A stretch of DNA of 6,962 nt, from assembly GCA_030619425.1 (NCBI GenBank), contig JAUXBJ010000089.1, forward strand, positions 1 through 6,962, in the 5' to 3' direction. Positions 1 to 6,242 of this stretch are shown here, one piece after another; position 1 is the stretch's first letter; every line of letters begins with the position of its first letter. The notes under the pieces are model-generated. The model saw only the letters and a program-made list of their open reading frames with translations, searched no databases and was not told where the DNA came from. The DNA comes from a bacterium (GTDB lineage: Bacteria > Zixibacteria > MSB-5A5 > GN15 > FEB-12). Both the position numbers and the translations under genes were made by a program.

Positions 1-277
1 ACATGTCGAAATCATGGTTGCCCGGCACGTAGATGATGCTCTTGGCGATGTTCTCCTTCTTTACCAGTTCAAAGAACACTTTGGCCCGCTTGTAGACTTC
101 CTCATAGCTATTGATGGAGAAATCGAATATGTCCCCCATCAGCACCAGGAAATCGTTGTCCTTTCCGGCTCCCTGAGCGAAAAGATCAAACTTGGCGCCC
201 TTAGTCATGGCCCGATGGTTGACCAAAGTACACATGGGATCGCCGAAATGTGTGTCGGAAATAAAGGCCAACTTCAT
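1..277 (-). CDS. Calcineurin-like metallophosphoesterase, N-terminal part (cut by window edge)
   Basis: Reading leftward from an ATG at 277-275 gives 92 residues that stay open to the window edge. The metal-binding motifs of the calcineurin-like phosphoesterase fold appear in order: SDTHFGD with D8 and H10, LMGDIFDFS with G48-D49, and PGNHDFD with N87, H88 and D89. Such enzymes hold two metal ions and hydrolyse phosphomono- or phosphodiesters; the substrate cannot be read from this part. The start is supported by AGGGGA six bases upstream (284-289) and by the D-x-H motif falling close to the N-terminus, as is usual. No signal peptide is seen, so it is probably cytoplasmic. It does not match the usual LpxH opening, so I do not name it. 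The C-terminal His motifs lie outside the window. Confidence 0.9.
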   Translation of the reverse strand, partial: MKLAFISDTHFGDPMCTLVNHRAMTKGAKFDLFAQGAGKDNDFLVLMGDIFDFSINSYEEVYKRAKVFFELVKKENIAKSIIYVPGNHDFDM

Positions 278-626
278 TTTTCGTCCCCTTTCGTTTTGGA
301 GTCTTGGCGGGATTTGCCGACCCCGCCTATCTTTTCAAATATGTGTTGTTCTAAAAGTGTATTCCCAGGGGAAGAGTTGCCGCCGCGGGAAATGGAGCCA
401 AATCTCCCTATTCAAGAACTAACTAGGATCCAGAGCCTCAGTCAGAAGATAGACCTCCATGCGGCGGTGTCAAGCGATTTCTAGCTACGGGCGGACGCTT
501 GGTGGTATTACCTGCGATGTGCCCATACCAGCGCGGCAGGCCTTCAGCGCATCGCTCGCACGCGTGAAACCGAGTTCTGCCGGGTGATTGGCGCTGTCGG
601 ACAATATCGTCGGTAATCTGTAAGCC
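278..626. other. Gene-poor spacer between metallophosphoesterase and ACT gene
   Basis: No convincing gene is seen in this 349-base stretch. It holds the 5' leader of the metallophosphoesterase gene, with a 6-bp inverted repeat GGCGGG/CCCGCC at 306-311 and 322-327 (10-base loop) that could fold in the leader but has no T-tract. The part next to the ACT gene can be read on the minus strand without a stop for about 44 codons (ending near 485), but there is no start codon or recognisable motif. Plus-strand frames here are shadows. No hairpin module of the type seen near the protease occurs here. Confidence 0.5.
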
Positions 627-1091
627 TTACCAGTCCACGGAGCCGGGGCTCAGGGTTCCAAAGTGTCCGTCCGTCTCTCCCCCCACCAGCACTTCCGCAG
701 CCCTCTGCAAATCATCCGGCGCCACCCACAGGATGTAACCGTACTTGCCGGACCCGCTCACGACACCGTTGGCGGCATGCACATTAATATTGGCGTTGGC
801 CAGCATCAAATGGTGATGGTGAAGAGCGCCAACCCGATCATCACCCTGAATGAGAAAGGCCTTCCTGGGCCCCACTAACTCAACTCCGGCGTCTCGGGCG
901 GCATCCTGAAGCAGGTTCGGATTCTCCGGGAAGAAATCCAACTGCGACTTCTCATCACTGATGGGAAAGGCTGTGAAGGCTAGCAGGTTCACTCCCTTCT
1001 CGCTCAGATGCTCCATCAGCCGCCGGGCCTCACCGGGTCGGTTGCCGACTACTGCATAATAATACTCAACTATCTTCACTGTCTCAGCCAT
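627..1091 (-). CDS. Small ACT-domain protein (two ACT-like units)
   Basis: The product is 154 residues. The first half, about residues 3-70, has the ACT pattern with VGNRPGEARRLMEHLSEKGVNL. The second, about 76-137, has AFLIQGDDRVGAL, then ANINVHAANGV and GKYGYILWV, matching a second beta-alpha-beta-beta-alpha-beta unit. ACT domains usually bind amino acids or other small ligands and control enzymes or regulators. No catalytic domain is attached, so this is a free-standing ligand-binding or regulatory protein with unknown partner. An upstream in-frame ATG at 1127 would add 12 residues, but the ATG at 1091 has a full AAGGAGGT five bases before it and begins where the domain begins. A run of four histidines (H91-94) opens the helix after DDRVGAL. 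The last 17 residues, after the second unit, are Gly/Ser/Thr-rich. Neighbours on both sides are unrelated in function. Confidence 0.8.
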   Translation of the reverse strand: MAETVKIVEYYYAVVGNRPGEARRLMEHLSEKGVNLLAFTAFPISDEKSQLDFFPENPNLLQDAARDAGVELVGPRKAFLIQGDDRVGALHHHHLMLANANINVHAANGVVSGSGKYGYILWVAPDDLQRAAEVLVGGETDGHFGTLSPGSVDW

Positions 1092-1096
1092 TGGTG

Positions 1097-1104
1097 ACCT
1101 CCTT
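1097..1104 (-). promoter_or_regulatory. Strong Shine-Dalgarno deciding the ACT gene start
   Basis: AAGGAGGT on the minus strand lies five bases upstream of the ATG at 1091. It selects this start over the in-frame ATG at 1127, which would put the ribosome binding site inside the coding region. Confidence 0.8.
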
Positions 1105-1140
1105 GCTGATACTACAGTACATTTCATCGGCGCTACTCAC

Positions 1141-1169
1141 AAGATAAATGCAACGGGTGATTCTTGCAA
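1141..1169 (-). promoter_or_regulatory. Possible promoter for the ACT gene
   Basis: On the minus strand TTGCAA (1169-1164) is followed after 17 bases by TATCTT (1146-1141), each matching 4 of 6 bases of the sigma-70 consensus. It lies about 50 bases before the ATG. The match is weak and rests on pattern alone. Confidence 0.25.
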
Positions 1170-1203
1170 AGGGCAATAGATGGAGTCGAGGCTGTCCGGG
1201 TAG

Positions 1204-1235
1204 TCACTTTTGCTGAAAGCGCACTAATCGTCACT
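1204..1235 (+). repeat. Dispersed 32-nt repeat R1, copy a
   Basis: This 32-base stretch matches 5935-5966 at 26 of 32 positions and has no gaps. It lies between two minus-strand genes. It is followed, after a 19-base spacer, by the palindrome at 1255-1274. Confidence 0.7.
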
Positions 1236-1254
1236 GTGCATTGGTGCGTTTGAT

Positions 1255-1274
1255 GGCAGATGTGGACATCTGCC
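1255..1274. repeat. Palindromic module P, copy 1
   Basis: GGCAGATGTGGACATCTGCC has perfect 9-bp arms around GG. The same 20 bases recur at 2575-2594, again about 20 bases after an R1 copy. Confidence 0.85.
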
Positions 1275-1361
1275 ACGCACACGAGTACAGCTGCGAGGGT
1301 AGTGGGATGTATGTTGTCAAGATGAAAGCGGGGGTGTAATCATCATCATGTGCTCCAAGGA

Positions 1362-2417
1362 TTACCCATTGAATTCGGGCGTCATCGCCTGAAGAGCTTC
1401 TTTGGCTCCTTTACAATTCTCGTAGATCGGATAGCCGTCCCTCATGGCAGTGAGGTTGAGATACGCCAGCAAATCGAATTCGGCTCCGTTTCGTACGTAC
1501 ACGCCATACCTGAGACCGTCCGTAACAATTAGTCTGGCACAGTTCGTCTTATCTTTGGCGTATGATTCTGCCTGCAACTTAGCCGTTAAGCATGAGTTCC
1601 CCTTCTTCTTCGCCTCGACCACTACACTAGTCGTCTCAGGGCTTCTCGGCAAACTGCTGAAAAGTGCGATATCGACGTTATGCCATTCAATGGCCATTTT
1701 CTGATGTGTCCAACCGAGAGCCCGTAGGAGAGGAACCACCAGGTATGAGACTGTTTCCGACTCTGAGGGGCTGTTCTTTCTATCTTTATTGTACCATTTG
1801 GCGATCCGTACTAGCTCGTCGATTTCCGTGACAAGGGTCTCAATCGAGTGGCTGGACACGCCTCTGTCGAACAAGTACTCGGAGATCTGATCAATTGTGA
1901 TAGGTTTAGAGCTTTCCTGCGGTAGTTGGACCAAGTCACGGTCAATCTCGCTCTGAGGAATGCTCAAACCCCTGAGCCAGTCAGTTACCACCTGAGAATT
2001 CAACTTTTGTGTCGTGTCGCCGAGCTTCATTGTGTAAGTATCAAACCTCTGGGCCTGACCTAGCGCCTTCCAATACCATTTCACTCGTCGGAAATGCTGA
2101 AGATCCCAACCATCCACGTCCGAGAATATATCACTCCAATCGTATGCACCGACCACGACGCCCACACCTAACACGTCTGATGTACCCAGACGCAGAACAA
2201 TGATGTCTCCGTCCTTCATATCATCCGCGAATCGCCCCAAGTCAGAAAGCTTCTTAGACGTCCAACCATCTTTTCGAAGCTGTTCCTTGCACCCGGGCCA
2301 CCTATCAGCATAACCTGGTCCGTTTAGGATGACGTCCCATTTGAGACATACATTCGAATAATTCCTGTCAGTATCGCCGCACGCCTGCTGCCAAATGGTT
2401 TTGCCCTCAATATCCAT
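1362..2417 (-). CDS. Orphan PD-(D/E)XK nuclease-like protein with HsdR-N-type C-terminal half
   Basis: The 351-residue product looks cytoplasmic. Residues about 210-330 resemble the N-terminal nuclease domain of type I restriction R subunits: ESETVSYLVVPLLRALGW with E220 or E222 on the helix, NVDIALF with D249, VVVEAKKK with E268 and K270, then RLIVTDGLRYGVYV. These are the expected positions of the PD-(D/E)XK active site. The first 120 residues, with IWQQACGDTDRN, KWDVILNGPGY, DGDIIVLRLGTS and DGWDLQHFRRVKW, look like a beta-rich sensing domain, possibly PUA/EVE-like, which would fit recognition of modified bases; this is inference. No helicase, methylase or specificity gene lies next to it. 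The start has GAGGAGGT six bases upstream (2424-2431). Sampled lines of the gene look AT-richer than the protease gene, compatible with transfer. It could be a small defence nuclease or a leftover effector. Confidence 0.75.
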   Translation of the reverse strand: MDIEGKTIWQQACGDTDRNYSNVCLKWDVILNGPGYADRWPGCKEQLRKDGWTSKKLSDLGRFADDMKDGDIIVLRLGTSDVLGVGVVVGAYDWSDIFSDVDGWDLQHFRRVKWYWKALGQAQRFDTYTMKLGDTTQKLNSQVVTDWLRGLSIPQSEIDRDLVQLPQESSKPITIDQISEYLFDRGVSSHSIETLVTEIDELVRIAKWYNKDRKNSPSESETVSYLVVPLLRALGWTHQKMAIEWHNVDIALFSSLPRSPETTSVVVEAKKKGNSCLTAKLQAESYAKDKTNCARLIVTDGLRYGVYVRNGAEFDLLAYLNLTAMRDGYPIYENCKGAKEALQAMTPEFNG

Positions 2418-2522
2418 TTGCCTACCTCCTCGCCTTTAGTTCTTCGGTTCCCACTATTCAATTAACAGCCGCACCTAATATAGCTACAAGTCGCGTGTGG
2501 CGCTACCCCTTTCCCTGTAAAA

Positions 2523-2554
2523 TCACTGTTGCCAACAGTATCGTAATCGTTACT
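2523..2554 (+). repeat. Dispersed 32-nt repeat R1, copy b
   Basis: It matches 5935-5966 at 27 of 32 positions, and the match continues leftward through GTAAAA at 2517-2522. The differences cluster in the middle. This copy alone contains ACTGTT-GCC-AACAGT. It is followed after 20 bases by palindrome P. Confidence 0.8.
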
Positions 2555-2574
2555 TCGAGGCTTGTGTATAAAGG

Positions 2575-2594
2575 GGCAGATGTGGACATCTGCC
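2575..2594. repeat. Palindromic module P, copy 2
   Basis: It is identical over all 20 bases to 1255-1274 and sits 20 bases after R1 copy b, against 19 bases for the other pair. Confidence 0.85.
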
Positions 2595-2608
2595 GCTCAA
2601 GCAAACCC

Positions 2609-2640
2609 GGATGGATTCCCGCCTGCGCGGGAATGACGGA
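2609..2640. repeat. Inverted-repeat module A, copy 1 (ATTCCC-N8-GGGAAT)
   Basis: ATTCCC (2615-2620), GCCTGCGC and GGGAAT (2629-2634) form the module, flanked by GGATGG on the left and GACGGA on the right. Copies occur at 6088-6119 and 6313-6343. The centre fits the consensus of the neisserial dRS3 repeat; this is likeness in form, not proof of shared origin. Confidence 0.85.
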
Positions 2641-2647
2641 AAAGAGG

Positions 2648-2676
2648 CGCGCAGCGCGAAAAAGTGGCTTGCCACT
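2648..2676. repeat. Two short palindromes (CGCGC-A-GCGCG and AGTGGC-TT-GCCACT)
   Basis: CGCGC/GCGCG at 2648-2658 and AGTGGC/GCCACT at 2663-2676 lie next to each other, the second running directly into module B. They have very short loops, like other palindromes of these arrays, but I find no second copy in the window. Confidence 0.5.
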
Positions 2677-2704
2677 CACCCTTTCGACTCCGCTCAGGGT
2701 GACA
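2676..2704. repeat. Inverted-repeat module B, copy 1
   Basis: Arms TCACCC and GGGTGA enclose the core TCGACTCCGCTC (2684-2695), whose complement is GAGCGGAGTCGA. Further copies are at 5988-6015 and 6448-6477. The core also occurs in modules C and H. Confidence 0.85.
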
Positions 2705-2752
2705 GTGTCGAAACCACCCTTCGGCTGCGCTCAGGACAGGCTTGGTTTCGAC
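2705..2752. repeat. Inverted-repeat module C, copy 1
   Basis: The 48-base module has 10-bp outer arms GTCGAAACCA and TGGTTTCGAC around a B-like core (2721-2732). It matches the copy at 6192-6239 at 47 of 48 bases. Confidence 0.9.
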
Positions 2753-2762
2753 CCTTCAACCC

Positions 2763-2927
2763 GGACATATTGACCTTGACTTAGAAGACGGTATCTGCAA
2801 GAGCCGTCATGCGGGGTCGCGTGACAGCACCAGAATGGATCCAGGTGACGCCATCGACATATCCGATTTGGTGTAACTGGTTGACTATATGTTCTCCGGT
2901 GGTCCGCCTCCACCGGCTTGTCCGTAG
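2763..2927 (+). pseudogene. Broken 3' end of a dockerin-bearing exoprotein gene
   Basis: From 2853 one frame reads IDISDLV, a TAA stop (2874-2876), then LVDYMFSGGPPPPACP and a TAG at 2925-2927. This matches the last dockerin segment of the protease gene nearby, IDISDLVYLVDYMF and its Pro-rich ending; the stop replaces the tyrosine codon, so TAC became TAA by one base. MDPGDA just before it fits the second half of a calcium loop. The same frame holds GHIDLDLEDGI at 2763-2795, which has the spacing of a full dockerin loop; between the two lies hairpin module D. No body of the gene remains to the left, only repeats. The relic shows that another secreted dockerin protein once ended here. The right part (2838-2927) is well supported, the left extension less so. 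Confidence 0.75.
2798..2831. repeat. Hairpin module D, copy 1
   Basis: GTCATGCG (2806-2813), loop GGGT, CGCGTGAC (2818-2825). It matches 6243-6276 at 33 of 34 bases; the single change turns a C:G pair into a T:G wobble, so the stem is kept. It abuts the dockerin relic. Confidence 0.85.
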
Positions 2928-2960
2928 TGACGAGGCAACTTAGTACAAAGAGCTTGTCCC

Positions 2961-2988
2961 TTGACACCTTAGAGATAGCTGCTATATT
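2961..2988 (+). promoter_or_regulatory. Sigma-70-type promoter for the protease gene
   Basis: A perfect TTGACA (2961-2966) is followed after 16 bases by TATATT (2983-2988), 5 of 6 to the -10 consensus. Transcription would begin near 2995, giving a leader of about 90 bases. The leader contains CCGGGC/GCCCGG (2999-3004, 3027-3032), a possible weak stem. The promoter begins only 33 bases after the stop of the dockerin relic. Confidence 0.6.
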
Positions 2989-3084
2989 GTATCTGGCGCC
3001 GGGCTCCTCACCGAGACGTACACGCCGCCCGGTCCGCGACCCTGCGACTCACCGCGTGACGACTGCAAAGACAGCGGAGGTGTC

Positions 3085-5844
3085 ATGTCCAAGTTAACCA
3101 CGGTCGGTCTTGTTCTTCTGTTCGTGTCAAGCTTTCAATCCGTAGCGGCCGACCAGATAACTCAATCGTTTGTGTTCTCCCCACCGCAGTGCGAGCCGGT
3201 GGAGGTCGACGGCCGAACCTTCAGCCGTATTACCATGAAGGGCGCACCGTCCGGCGGTCAGATCGGCCAGCCGTCGCTGCCCGGTCGCGGGGCGCGCATA
3301 CTCATTCCGAACGGCCACGCTGTTGAGAACATCGTTGTTGAACCGGAACGTCCGACGCTGATGACTCTCGATCGCCTCGTCGCACCGGTGACCACGCCCG
3401 TCCCATTGTACCTTCGCGATTACACGGCGCCGCCGCTGATGCTTGACTCGATCCTCTACACCTCGGACGCTCCTTTCCCGGCGTCGCCGCTGGCGATCGT
3501 CAGCGAACAATTGTTTCGTGGTTACCGTATTCTCATTCTCGAACTGCATCCGGTCCAATACCACCCCGCCTCGAACGAACTGCGAAGCTACTCCCGCCTG
3601 ACGGTGACGGTCCACACCGCGCCGACCGGCTCAATCTCGCCTTTTTACCGCGCATCTACCGCCGATGAGCACCAGCTTTTAGCTAAAGTCGATAACGCCG
3701 ATGCTCTGCTAACTTATGGTGCTGCGACGGAACGCGACCCGCGCAGCTATGATCTGCTCATCCTTACCACGCCATCGCTGGCCGCCGCCTTTGAACCATT
3801 GAAAAGTTTTCATGACACCACTGGTGTCCCCACTGAGATACACACTACCGGCGACGTAGGCAGCAGCGAGCCCGACGACGTGCGTGACTACATCCGTGAG
3901 CGCTACCTCACCGACGGCATCCAGTATGTTATAATCGGCGGTGACGACGACGCCATTCCGGCCAAGGATATATTTGTGCAGTCATGGCAGGAAGGTCAAT
4001 CATCGAACGACCCATGGTTTGCCTATAACATGCCGGTGGATCTTTATTTCGCCTGTCTCGACGGCACCTACAATTACGACGGCGATCAGTATTGGGGCGA
4101 ACCGACCGATGGTGACGACGGCGGTGATGTCGATTTGTCGGCCGAATTGTATATCGGCCGAGCGGCCGACGACGACAGCGCCGACGTTCGCCGTTTCGTG
4201 CACAAGACGATTCACTACGCAACAAGCGCGAACCCGTCCTTGGCTCGCGTCTGGCTGTGCGGGGAGTACCTCGGTGAACTGCAGGGTTGGGGCGGTCCCC
4301 ACATGGATGAACTTATCGACAGCAGCGATCACAATGGATACAGCACTATCGGTATTCCTTCGTCCTCATATTCCATCTCAAAACTGTATGACCTCGACTG
4401 GATCCCTGAGGGCTGGCCGGCCAACTTACTGATCAGTCAGATTGACCGCTTCAGCGCCCACATTATAAGTCACGTCGGCCACGCCGCTTATAACATGACC
4501 ATCAAGCTGTCCCAATACCAGGTGGCCTCGCTTGAGAATAACGGTTACTTCTTTGCCTATTCCCAGGGTTGCCGCGCCGGCTGGTTTGATCTGCCGCCCG
4601 AAGACTGCTGGGCGGAATACGCCACCGTCAAAGGGGAGCGAGGCGCCTTTGCCGCCATCATGAATACGCGCGAGGGTTGGGGAACAGAGGCCGGTTCCAC
4701 TAACGGTCCGTCGCAGCATTTCATGCGCGAATTCTGGGATGCCGTGTTCAACCCGGATGAGAACATACGCCAACTCGGCCCGGCCAACCAGGATTCCAAA
4801 GAGGACAACCTATACCGTATCAACGATCCCTGCATGCGCTGGTGTTACTACGAACTGACCCTCTTCGGCGATCCCACCGTTGCCTTCAAGGATCCCTTTT
4901 ACTGCGATGACGAAGACTATGACAATGTCTGCGACAGCATCGACAACTGTCTATCGCTGAAAAACAAGTTCCAGGAGGATGCAGACGGCGATGGAATGGG
5001 CGATGCATGCGACGACTGCACCGATACCGACGGCGACGGCTTCGGCAATCCGGGTCATGCCGCCAACGATTGTCCCGACGACAACTGTCCGGATGTACCC
5101 AACCCCAACCAGCAGGACGATGACGGCGACGGATTCGGCAACGTCTGCGACAACTGTCCGAACGTGTTCAATGATCTGCAGGAGGACAGCGACGGCGATG
5201 GAATGGGCGATGCATGCGACGACTGCACCGACTCGGACAACGACGGATTCGGTGACCCCGGCTTTGCGGCCAACAGTTGTCCCACCGACAATTGTCCCGA
5301 CACAGCCAACAGTGACCAGGCCGATCAGGACAGTGATGATTTCGGTGATGTCTGTGACAACTGCCCCGAGGCTGCCAACAGCGATCAGCTCGACTCCGAC
5401 TTCGACGGTGTCGGCGATGCCTGCGACCTTTGCCCCGGCCATGACGATCAGCTCGACGATGACGGTGACGGCGTACCGGACGGCTGTGACCTCTGTCCCG
5501 GCTATGACGATCTGGCTGATCTGGACAACGACAGCATCCCCGACGGTTGCGACATCTGTCCGCACCACTACGACCCCGGACAGGATGACCTCAACAACGA
5601 CGGCATCGGTGACGCTTGTTGCTGTCTGATGCGAGGGGACGTCAATCATGACGGTCAGCAGTCGGCTGACATCTCGGATCTGGTATATCTGGTAGATTAC
5701 ATGTTCACCAACGGCCCGCCGCCGGTCTGTGTGATGGAAGGTAACATCGATGGATCGTCGGCCGCCTTGATTGATATCTCCGATCTGGTTTACCTGGTGG
5801 ATTACATGTTCAATCTCGGCCCACTACCACCGAGCTGTCCGTAA
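3085..5844 (+). CDS. Secreted C25 (gingipain-like) cysteine protease with TSP3 repeats and C-terminal dockerin
   Basis: The product is 919 residues. A Sec signal peptide (1-22, ending SVAA before D23) leads a propeptide-like region to about 215. The peptidase C25 domain spans about 220-600: SYDLLILT at 221-228, VIIGGDDDAIP at 282-292, YIGR at 356-359, SHVGH with the likely catalytic H466, SQGC with the likely nucleophile C496, and LFGDPTV at 593-599, a usual end motif. Residues about 606-847 hold some ten Asp-rich calcium loops of thrombospondin type-3 style. Residues 849-919 form a dockerin with two segments, GDVNHDGQQSADISDLVYLV and GNIDGSSAALIDISDLVYLV. Family knowledge says C25 enzymes are secreted cysteine proteases; the dockerin should bind a cohesin on a scaffold or cell surface. 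The GGAGGTG just before the ATG supports the start. A near-consensus promoter lies upstream, and the gene seems to be transcribed alone. Cleavage specificity cannot be told. Confidence 0.9.
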   Translation: MSKLTTVGLVLLFVSSFQSVAADQITQSFVFSPPQCEPVEVDGRTFSRITMKGAPSGGQIGQPSLPGRGARILIPNGHAVENIVVEPERPTLMTLDRLVAPVTTPVPLYLRDYTAPPLMLDSILYTSDAPFPASPLAIVSEQLFRGYRILILELHPVQYHPASNELRSYSRLTVTVHTAPTGSISPFYRASTADEHQLLAKVDNADALLTYGAATERDPRSYDLLILTTPSLAAAFEPLKSFHDTTGVPTEIHTTGDVGSSEPDDVRDYIRERYLTDGIQYVIIGGDDDAIPAKDIFVQSWQEGQSSNDPWFAYNMPVDLYFACLDGTYNYDGDQYWGEPTDGDDGGDVDLSAELYIGRAADDDSADVRRFVHKTIHYATSANPSLARVWLCGEYLGELQGWGGPHMDELIDSSDHNGYSTIGIPSSSYSISKLYDLDWIPEGWPANLLISQIDRFSAHIISHVGHAAYNMTIKLSQYQVASLENNGYFFAYSQGCRAGWFDLPPEDCWAEYATVKGERGAFAAIMNTREGWGTEAGSTNGPSQHFMREFWDAVFNPDENIRQLGPANQDSKEDNLYRINDPCMRWCYYELTLFGDPTVAFKDPFYCDDEDYDNVCDSIDNCLSLKNKFQEDADGDGMGDACDDCTDTDGDGFGNPGHAANDCPDDNCPDVPNPNQQDDDGDGFGNVCDNCPNVFNDLQEDSDGDGMGDACDDCTDSDNDGFGDPGFAANSCPTDNCPDTANSDQADQDSDDFGDVCDNCPEAANSDQLDSDFDGVGDACDLCPGHDDQLDDDGDGVPDGCDLCPGYDDLADLDNDSIPDGCDICPHHYDPGQDDLNNDGIGDACCCLMRGDVNHDGQQSADISDLVYLVDYMFTNGPPPVCVMEGNIDGSSAALIDISDLVYLVDYMFNLGPLPPSCP
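4975..5388 (+). repeat. Tandem 69-residue TSP3 unit in the protease gene
   Basis: Residues 630-698 and 699-767 align as two units 207 bases apart, each opening QED-x-DGDGMGDACDDCTD. Within them 41 bases at 4984-5024 are identical to 5191-5231, which points to recent duplication or gene conversion. Confidence 0.8.
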
Positions 5845-5934
5845 GGTCGCCCGTCCCAAACGAGTAGCTAAGCGCAAAACGCATGAAGGCAGCTTGCGCA
5901 CTTCGTGGAACCGACCGGGCTTTGACCCGTAAAA

Positions 5935-5966
5935 TCACTGTTGCCAAGAGCGTACTAATCGTTACT
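5935..5966 (+). repeat. Dispersed 32-nt repeat R1, copy c
   Basis: This copy is 27 of 32 identical to copy b, with GTAAAA at 5929-5934 also shared, and 26 of 32 to copy a. It lies 90 bases after the protease stop codon and is followed after about 21 bases by module B. Confidence 0.8.
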
Positions 5967-5987
5967 TTGCAAGAGACAAGTAAGAGT

Positions 5988-6015
5988 TTCACCCTTCGAC
6001 TCCGCTCAGGATGAG
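5988..6015. repeat. Inverted-repeat module B, copy 2
   Basis: The core TCGACTCCGCTC is at 5996-6007. One arm differs from copy 1 (AGGATGA instead of AGGGTGA), which leaves a wobble pair in the stem. Confidence 0.8.
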
Positions 6016-6039
6016 GTGGGTGGCTCACTATTCGTGGCG

Positions 6040-6075
6040 GGATGCAAACAACCCACAGCAAGCTGTGGGGCATCC
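6040..6075. repeat. Compound hairpin (outer GGATGC/GCATCC, inner CCCACAGC/GCTGTGGG)
   Basis: The inner palindrome is 6052-6069 with an AA loop. Outer arms are 6040-6045 and 6070-6075, with six unpaired bases on the left side only. No second copy is present in the window. Confidence 0.65.
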
Positions 6076-6087
6076 ATGAAAGAAAGC

Positions 6088-6119
6088 GGATGGATTCCCG
6101 CCTTCGCGGGAATGACAGA
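6088..6119. repeat. Inverted-repeat module A, copy 2
   Basis: ATTCCC (6094-6099), GCCTTCGC, GGGAAT (6108-6113). The arms are identical to copy 1, and the spacer differs by one base. Confidence 0.85.
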
Positions 6120-6128
6120 ACAGGGTAG

Positions 6129-6151
6129 GGCAGCATCCCTGCGATGCTGCC
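6129..6151. repeat. Hairpin module F
   Basis: GGCAGCATC and GATGCTGCC, 9-bp perfect arms with a 5-base loop CCTGC. The architecture is the same as modules E1 and E2. Confidence 0.7.
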
Positions 6152-6160
6152 GATACAACT

Positions 6161-6183
6161 GTCAGGTCCACAAGGGACCTGAC
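6161..6183. repeat. Hairpin module E1
   Basis: GTCAGGTCC, loop ACAAG, GGACCTGAC: 9-bp perfect arms. Module E2 has the same loop and a stem that differs in both arms. Confidence 0.8.
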
Positions 6184-6191
6184 CTGCGAAG

Positions 6192-6239
6192 GTGTCGAAA
6201 CCACCCTTCGGCTACGCTCAGGACAGGCTTGGTTTCGAC
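6192..6239. repeat. Inverted-repeat module C, copy 2
   Basis: It differs from 2705-2752 by one base, within the core (6208-6219). The outer arms are unchanged. Confidence 0.9.
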
Positions 6240-6242
6240 CTA

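Larger units (their letters stand above)
2418..3084. other. Left repeat array between nuclease gene and protease gene
   Basis: In order, this gap holds the leader of the minus-strand nuclease gene, R1 copy b, palindrome P copy 2, module A copy 1, two short palindromes, module B copy 1, module C copy 1, an Asp-rich fragment, module D copy 1, the dockerin relic, and the protease promoter with a leader of roughly 90 bases. Open frames crossing it are built from repeat sequence and are not genes. Confidence 0.8.

Noticed and set aside
14..484. Plus-strand open frame across the left edge
   Set aside because: It is antisense to the metallophosphoesterase, whose motifs are unmistakable, and has no ribosome binding site or domain.
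485..626. Minus-strand stop-free reading of about 44 codons directly after the ACT gene, as a frameshifted extension or a separate small gene
   Set aside because: No start codon or motif, and the length is within chance for this composition.
1092..1127. Longer N-terminus of the ACT protein from the ATG at 1127
   Set aside because: The added 12 residues are translated from the strong Shine-Dalgarno of the ATG at 1091 and do not belong to the domain.
2495..2773. Plus-strand open frame in the left array, and similar ones in the right array (6016-6339, 6028-6288)
   Set aside because: They consist almost wholly of the repeat modules, seen by the recurring translated strings WIPA(C/F)AGMTE; no start signals.
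4951..5649. Long minus-strand open frame rich in Val and Ile, and a plus-strand out-of-frame partner (4979-5629)
   Set aside because: Both are shadows of the GAC/GAT-rich calcium repeats of the protease gene; their repetitive composition follows from the Asp codons read in other frames.
1204..5966. R1 copies as a CRISPR-type repeat
   Set aside because: The three copies are 1.3-3.4 kb apart, differ at 5-6 positions and have no regular spacers.
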